NCBI GenBank assembly: GCA_023474015.1 | Contig: JAMCYN010000025.1 | Span: 1 to 8,011 of the forward strand | Source of the DNA: Armatimonadota bacterium | GTDB lineage: Bacteria > Armatimonadota > UBA5829 | Direction of reading: 5' to 3' | DNA length: 8,011 nucleotides | Translations under genes and position numbers: made by a program | In this document: in pieces, positions 4,768 through 8,011 of the stretch | Layout: the number at the start of each line of letters is the position of its first letter | Position numbering within the stretch: the stretch's first letter is position 1 | Notes under the pieces: model-generated | Database searches by the model: none | What the model was told of the DNA's origin: nothing | The model's input: only the letters and a program-made list of their open reading frames with translations

Positions 4768-5538
4768 TCAAGACTGAGAACCTATTACCCACTGCTGTCC
4801 ATCGTAAGCCAATTGCACATCCGCCGGGAGAGCGTTATTGGTTGCTTCGTGCTCCAGGCGGTGGGCTATGTGGGTAAAAAATGTTTGCCGGGGCTTGAGT
4901 TTCTCCACAACCGCCAGCCCCTGGCTGATCGAAAAGTGCGTCTCGTGCGGTTCGTGCCTGATCACGCCAAGAACGAGCGTGTCCACGCCCCGCATCAGCT
5001 CATACGAAGCAGCCGGTATTCTGCTGCAGTCGGTCACGTAAGCCAGATCCCCGATCCGATATCCCAGGATCGGAAGCCTGCCATGAAACACTGGAATCGG
5101 CGTGATCCGCACACCCGAGACCTCGAACGGCCCGTTCACGCTAATCAAATCCAGCGACGGCTTCCCCCCGCCGACCTGAGTGGGAACGAAAGCATACTCA
5201 AACGCGACCTGCACGGTCTTGAGCGTATCCTCCAGCCCGTAGCACGGCATGGGCATTCCCGACAGGTCGTTGAACCGGCGGATATCGTCCAGCCCGAACA
5301 GGTGATCGGCGTGCGCGTGGGTAAAGAGCACGGCATCAACCCTATGGATATTCTCCCGCAATGCCTGTATCCGCAACTCGGGCGGTGTATCTATGAGCAA
5401 GTTTACGCCATTAACTTCTACAATAGCCGCGCATCTGGTCCGTTGATTTTTAGCATCGCCGGACCTGCAAACCTTGCAGTCGCAGCCTATCATCGGAACC
5501 CCATGCGACGTCCCCGTACCCAGGAAAGTTATCTTCAT
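4768..5538 (-). CDS. Metallo-beta-lactamase-fold hydrolase, PhnP-like
   Basis: The 256-residue protein starts with GTGTSHGVPMIGCDCKVCRS. The glycine-rich first loop and cysteines 19, 21 and 24 match the extra structural zinc site of PhnP-type phosphodiesterases. The catalytic di-metal site is intact: HAHADH (74-79), H152, D170 (VTDCS) and H223 (FTHIAH). PhnP hydrolyses ribosyl 1,2-cyclic phosphate, and relatives act on cyclic nucleotide phosphodiester bonds. No phosphonate-degradation genes are nearby, so a general cyclic phosphodiesterase role is as likely. The start at 5538 has only a weak ribosome site (cagaga). It lies 19 bases after the stop of the arrestin-like gene, so translation is probably coupled to it. 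A second Cys-Asp pair, DC at 170-171, sits beside the metal ligand. Fold and metal chemistry are confident; the substrate is not. Confidence 0.9.
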   Translation of the reverse strand: MKITFLGTGTSHGVPMIGCDCKVCRSGDAKNQRTRCAAIVEVNGVNLLIDTPPELRIQALRENIHRVDAVLFTHAHADHLFGLDDIRRFNDLSGMPMPCYGLEDTLKTVQVAFEYAFVPTQVGGGKPSLDLISVNGPFEVSGVRITPIPVFHGRLPILGYRIGDLAYVTDCSRIPAASYELMRGVDTLVLGVIRHEPHETHFSISQGLAVVEKLKPRQTFFTHIAHRLEHEATNNALPADVQLAYDGQQWVIGSQS

Positions 5539-5557
5539 TCTCTGATGAATACCCCAT

Positions 5558-6514
5558 TTATATCGTTTGTGGAGGTGAGTAGACCATCACCGGCATCTTA
5601 AACTCAAGCGGAGGTGTCGTGTTCAGGTGGAGCTTGAGGAACCAGACGACGGACACAGCGGCGCTTTCGACCGTGGGCGAGGCGTTTCGGGGAACCATTA
5701 GCTCGATACTTGCATCCACAAGGGCGGCGTTGGGATCCTCGGGCTTGATGATGCGAAAGTCCATGCAGCGACCATCGAGCTCCTTGCGCGTCCCGGCACG
5801 GACCTCTTCATTGACCTCCAACGAGACCATCATGCGCTCGATGGCCACTTGTTTGGGGTTTGTAATGGTGAAGCGCAGGCTCACGGGTTTGCCGAGTTCG
5901 GCGCCGCCGGCGGGAATCTCCATGCTCACATTCACATCCTCCGCGCTCGGCGCTTCTCCCGCCTCGGGATAGCTGACGGCGACCGGACCAGCGCTCGGAG
6001 CCCGGCGGACAAGGCCCACCGGCACTTCCGTGGCGATCTGCACGCTTCGCCCCATCGGAAAATAGACGCGAGCAGCGACTACATAGTCTATCGTGCCCGC
6101 CTTGCCTTTGTAGCTCGGGGGCAGCGAGGCCGGAAGAGGTATGGAAAATGGATAGGTATGCTCGCCTTCGCTCAGAGTGCGGCAGAGGTCTCGGCCTAAA
6201 AATGCGTTCCAATACTGGGATATACGCTCCGAGGTGAAGCGCGGCTGGTCTCTGCCGGTAAGCAGGACCTCGCGCTGGAAGAACCACGCGGGCCTGCGTA
6301 TTGCATCTCGCAGGGACGCCCCGGACGCGACCTCCCGCCCCGCGACCGATACCACGAGCGCGCGAATATTGGTTGGCCGCGAGAGGCGGAATACCACCAC
6401 GCCGCTCAGTTGCAGACCCGCCGTGAAGGTATTCCGGCTTAGATGCAGCTCAAGCGACGGCATAGTGTCGCTTGGTTTAACCCTCGCCCGCAGTTGGTCG
6501 TTCTCCGTCACCAT
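5558..6514 (-). CDS. Arrestin-fold (arrestin-like) protein
   Basis: The 318-residue protein has no signal peptide or membrane segment. The first half (about 18-168) follows the arrestin N-domain pattern. It has an F-x-x-G-x-x-x-x-G-x-V-x-F strand pair followed by IRALVVSVAGRE, then a loop, then REVLLTG. The hallmark GEHTYPFSIPLPASLPPSY comes near 117-135, and GTIDYVVAARVYFP near 140-153. The second half (about 190-312) is a similar beta-sandwich, with GAELGKPVSLRFTITN resembling the arrestin C-domain opening. Bacterial arrestin-fold proteins include Spo0M; most are uncharacterised, and the fold usually serves as a protein- or membrane-binding scaffold. The start is ATG at 6514, because GGAGG lies 4 bases before it; the GTG one codon earlier is too close. 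The gene follows the RsbW-like gene by 68 bases and precedes the hydrolase by 19, suggesting an operon. Fold assignment is by recalled motif; partners are unknown. Confidence 0.75.
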   Translation of the reverse strand: MVTENDQLRARVKPSDTMPSLELHLSRNTFTAGLQLSGVVVFRLSRPTNIRALVVSVAGREVASGASLRDAIRRPAWFFQREVLLTGRDQPRFTSERISQYWNAFLGRDLCRTLSEGEHTYPFSIPLPASLPPSYKGKAGTIDYVVAARVYFPMGRSVQIATEVPVGLVRRAPSAGPVAVSYPEAGEAPSAEDVNVSMEIPAGGAELGKPVSLRFTITNPKQVAIERMMVSLEVNEEVRAGTRKELDGRCMDFRIIKPEDPNAALVDASIELMVPRNASPTVESAAVSVVWFLKLHLNTTPPLEFKMPVMVYSPPQTI

Positions 6515-6582
6515 CACGCCTCCGTGCTTATGGTAGCGCAGAACTCAAGGAGAGTCAATGGAATTGCAGATTCAGCTCTCTT

Positions 6583-7056
6583 CTACGAAAGATGACGGAA
6601 GCGCTTGACGAGTTCAACACGGGTGCCTAGGGGGCCGGTGTGGAAGTTCACCTCGTCCATTACCAGGCGCATGAACATGATTCCGCGGCCGGTTTCGGTG
6701 AACCGCGACACTGAAGGAGCCGTGATCGAGTTGGGATCGAATCCACAGCCCTTATCGATGATAAATATCCTCACCGAATCGTTGTGACGCTCGGCCCGAA
6801 CTCCCAGCCTGCAGGAGCCGGGGTTGGCGCCGTGTCTGACGGCGTTCGCACCTGCCTCGCCAACCGCGAGCGTGATATCGTCTATGTCATCCGAGGTGAA
6901 CGGCATTTTCGCGGCGAACTCCGCCACCCGCAGCCTTACGTCACGAAGCATCTCGGGGAGGTTCGGCACCTCGAACTCAAGCACGTCCTTGGGAACCTCG
7001 ACGCGCTCACGGGCAGATTTATGCAATTGGCGCAAGCGCTCAACATCAACAGACAT
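6583..7056 (-). CDS. RsbW/SpoIIAB-like anti-sigma factor serine kinase (HATPase_c)
   Basis: The protein is a compact GHKL ATPase of the anti-sigma type. The N box reads EAGANAVRHG (E67, N71, H75), the G1 box IDKGCGFD (about 100-107) and the G2 box TGRGI (about 122-126). An N-terminal sensor/dimer stretch, LRDVRLRVAEFA, precedes them. RsbW-family proteins bind a sigma factor and phosphorylate an STAS anti-anti-sigma protein. Neither partner is in the window. The start at 7056 (157 residues) is preferred because GGTGAG lies 6 bases upstream. ATGs at 7107 (174 residues) and 7089 are in frame but have poor ribosome sites. It is transcribed away from the 7262-7810 gene and towards the arrestin-like gene, 68 bases downstream. 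The kinase residues appear complete. It could instead regulate a PP2C phosphatase or other STAS pathway rather than a sigma factor. Confidence 0.9.
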   Translation of the reverse strand: MSVDVERLRQLHKSARERVEVPKDVLEFEVPNLPEMLRDVRLRVAEFAAKMPFTSDDIDDITLAVGEAGANAVRHGANPGSCRLGVRAERHNDSVRIFIIDKGCGFDPNSITAPSVSRFTETGRGIMFMRLVMDEVNFHTGPLGTRVELVKRFRHLS

Positions 7057-7186
7057 GTCAATCTCACCATCCAGCTTTTTGCGATCCATTAGCGGGCATC
7101 CATCCATTCTACTGGTAATTGTTAGACGTTTTTAGCTCTAGTTTTGTTCGTTTTCAGAATAAGCTCGACAATTGTGCGCACGTATG

Positions 7187-7249
7187 TTTTGATCGGTTCA
7201 CAAGTGGGGGAATGTTTTAGCTCAGCCTTGGCGGGGTATACGATCAAAA
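7187..7249. promoter_or_regulatory. 9-bp perfect inverted repeat flanking the promoter of the methyltransferase gene
   Basis: ttttgatcg (7187-7195) and cgatcaaaa (7241-7249) are exact inverted complements with centres 54 bases apart, about five helical turns. One copy is upstream of the putative -35 and the other lies just after the -10. Two half-sites for a looping regulator are conceivable. A 9-bp match within 60 bases is expected about once or twice by chance in 8 kb, so support is weak. Confidence 0.25.
7214..7239 (+). promoter_or_regulatory. SigB-class-like promoter (GTTTTA-N14-GGGTAT)
   Basis: GTTTTA (7214-7219) and GGGTAT (7234-7239) are 14 bases apart. The SigB consensus is GTTTAA-N12..15-GGGTAT, so the -10 matches at 6 of 6 and the -35 at 5 of 6, with correct spacing. 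Transcription would start near 7246, giving a short leader of about 15 bases that still includes the ribosome site. It stands beside a gene for an RsbW-like anti-sigma factor, which makes the match more interesting. There is no good housekeeping promoter here. Confidence 0.45.
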
Positions 7250-7261
7250 GGGGTGAGTACA

Positions 7262-7810
7262 ATGACAATCGGAATCAAGAAGGCAGTTGTGGGCTTGGCG
7301 ATGTCTGTTGTGGCTGTTGGGTTCCTGGTACCGCTGGCGTTTTGGCTCCTGGCGCTCGCGATAGACAGGGCTTTCGGATGGGGTTCTATATTGTCAAAGC
7401 CGATAGCTCAGATATTGGCGGCAACCTCGATTCTGATCGGGATGTTCTGGGCGTCGTGGTCATATTCGTACCTGGTATTTGTGGGCAGGGGACTTCCGCA
7501 GGAGTTATTCGGCGTCGCGCTGCATCCGACGCGGGTACTTGTCACGACGGGCCCCTATGCGTACTCGCGGCACCCGATGGTGATCGGATTGATGTTCCTG
7601 CTACTGGGGGTGGCACTGCTGGAGCAATCAATAGCGGGGTTGATACTGATTCCGATAGTGGCGATATTGATGCTAATCTACGAAATGGAGTTTGAGGAGA
7701 AGGCCCTCGCGAAACGTTTCGGTGCGGACTACGAAGAGTATCGCCGCAATGTCCCTATGTTCATTCCAAGGATCAGCCCCTATGTCCACGAAACCGTGGC
7801 GGCGAAGTAG
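7262..7810 (+). CDS. Isoprenylcysteine carboxyl methyltransferase (ICMT/PEMT)-like membrane protein
   Basis: The 182-residue protein has four to five hydrophobic segments (about 8-34, 46-73, 103-122 and 124-140). The family's C-terminal SAM-binding pattern follows: GPYAYSRHPM (97-106), then EMEFEEKAL and FGADYEEYRRNVPMFIPR (about 141-170). Such proteins methylate carboxyl or amino groups of membrane-associated substrates. Bacterial members mostly have unknown substrates, since bacteria lack prenylated CaaX proteins. The ATG at 7262 is chosen because GGGGTGAG ends 4 bases before it; the in-frame GTG at 7253 lies inside that ribosome site. Its promoter region contains a SigB-like motif. It converges on the partial gene at the right edge, with 12 bases between the two stop codons. 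The family assignment is confident. Confidence 0.88.
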   Translation: MTIGIKKAVVGLAMSVVAVGFLVPLAFWLLALAIDRAFGWGSILSKPIAQILAATSILIGMFWASWSYSYLVFVGRGLPQELFGVALHPTRVLVTTGPYAYSRHPMVIGLMFLLLGVALLEQSIAGLILIPIVAILMLIYEMEFEEKALAKRFGADYEEYRRNVPMFIPRISPYVHETVAAK

Positions 7811-7822
7811 CAGATGACAGGT

Positions 7823-8011
7823 TCAGAACTCACCTTTCCAAAGCTCGGGGCAGGGGTCCTGACCGTTGGTATCGTAGACGATACACCTGATGCCTTCGCG
7901 CCTGCAATCGATGGCGCGATTGCAGTCCACGGGCATAAGCTTAGCCTCCGAGTGGACAAGGTCGGGCATCATGGCCGTGGCTTGGATCACCTCCAGCCGC
8001 ACCATCACATT
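7823..8011 (-). CDS. C-terminal end of an unrecognised protein (5' end beyond window)
   Basis: The minus-strand frame is open to the right edge, and 62 codons plus a stop are visible. The fragment contains four cysteines in a short span (VDCNRAIDCRREGIRC and DPCPEL) and ends WKGEF. I do not recognise the family. The clustered cysteines could bind metal or form disulfides, but the spacing fits no motif I know. A possible internal start, ATG-ATG at about 7971, has a GGAGGTGA 14 bases upstream, too far to be convincing, so the gene probably starts outside the window. It is tail-to-tail with the methyltransferase gene, and no terminator hairpin is visible between them. Whether it is a true gene depends on the sequence beyond the edge. 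Confidence 0.5.
   Translation of the reverse strand, partial: NVMVRLEVIQATAMMPDLVHSEAKLMPVDCNRAIDCRREGIRCIVYDTNGQDPCPELWKGEF

Noticed and set aside
4813..5601. 262-codon plus-strand open frame
   Set aside because: It is antisense to the PhnP-like hydrolase, whose motifs are complete; the antisense product shows no recognisable features.
7144..7695. 183-codon plus-strand open frame
   Set aside because: It overlaps the ICMT-like gene in another frame. Only the 7262-7810 frame has a ribosome site, membrane helices and family motifs.

Overview
The window looks like chromosomal DNA from an uncultured or little-studied free-living bacterium of moderately high GC (about 55-60% by eye). Shine-Dalgarno sites are clear, genes are compactly spaced, and the intergenic DNA is rich in dispersed repeats. 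No gene here fixes the phylum. The gene mix (PIG-L deacetylase with a beta-sandwich tail, NfeD/slipin pair, RsbW-like kinase, arrestin-fold protein) would suit Armatimonadota-like or other poorly cultured lineages, but that is a guess.

Layout, left to right. 1-858 (+) is the 3' part of a PIG-L/LmbE-type deacetylase carrying an extra C-terminal beta-sandwich domain. 859-1538 has no gene; it is packed with hairpins and repeat copies, including a 'cattctgag...' palindrome, a 'ctgagcctgtcgaag' element and a threefold 22-23 bp repeat. 1539-2090 (-) is a tryptophan-rich multi-pass membrane protein of unknown function, tightly bracketed by 29-bp inverted repeats. 4386-2266 (-) is a two-gene operon of a long NfeD membrane serine protease followed by a slipin/SPFH protein. 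Both stop codons lie inside or at the edge of heptanucleotide tandem repeats. 4696-4493 (-) is a Phd/YefM-type antitoxin with a perfect extended -10 promoter but no intact toxin; a short possible toxin remnant follows it. 7056-4768 (-) is a run of three genes that could be one operon: an RsbW-like anti-sigma/serine kinase, an arrestin-fold protein and a PhnP-like metallo-beta-lactamase-fold hydrolase. 7262-7810 (+) is an isoprenylcysteine methyltransferase-like membrane enzyme, divergent from the RsbW-like gene and preceded by a sequence resembling a SigB-class promoter. 7823-8011 (-) is the C-terminal end of an unrecognised protein.

Functional reading. NfeD and slipin are a known pair acting in membrane quality control and membrane-domain organisation. 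The RsbW-like, arrestin-like and hydrolase genes form an unusual neighbourhood. With the SigB-like promoter on the adjacent divergent gene, it suggests a stress or partner-switching locus with an arrestin-fold component. This is the most interesting hypothesis in the window, but it rests on proximity and motif reading, not on demonstrated function. I saw no CRISPR array, tRNA, rRNA, transposase or phage gene.
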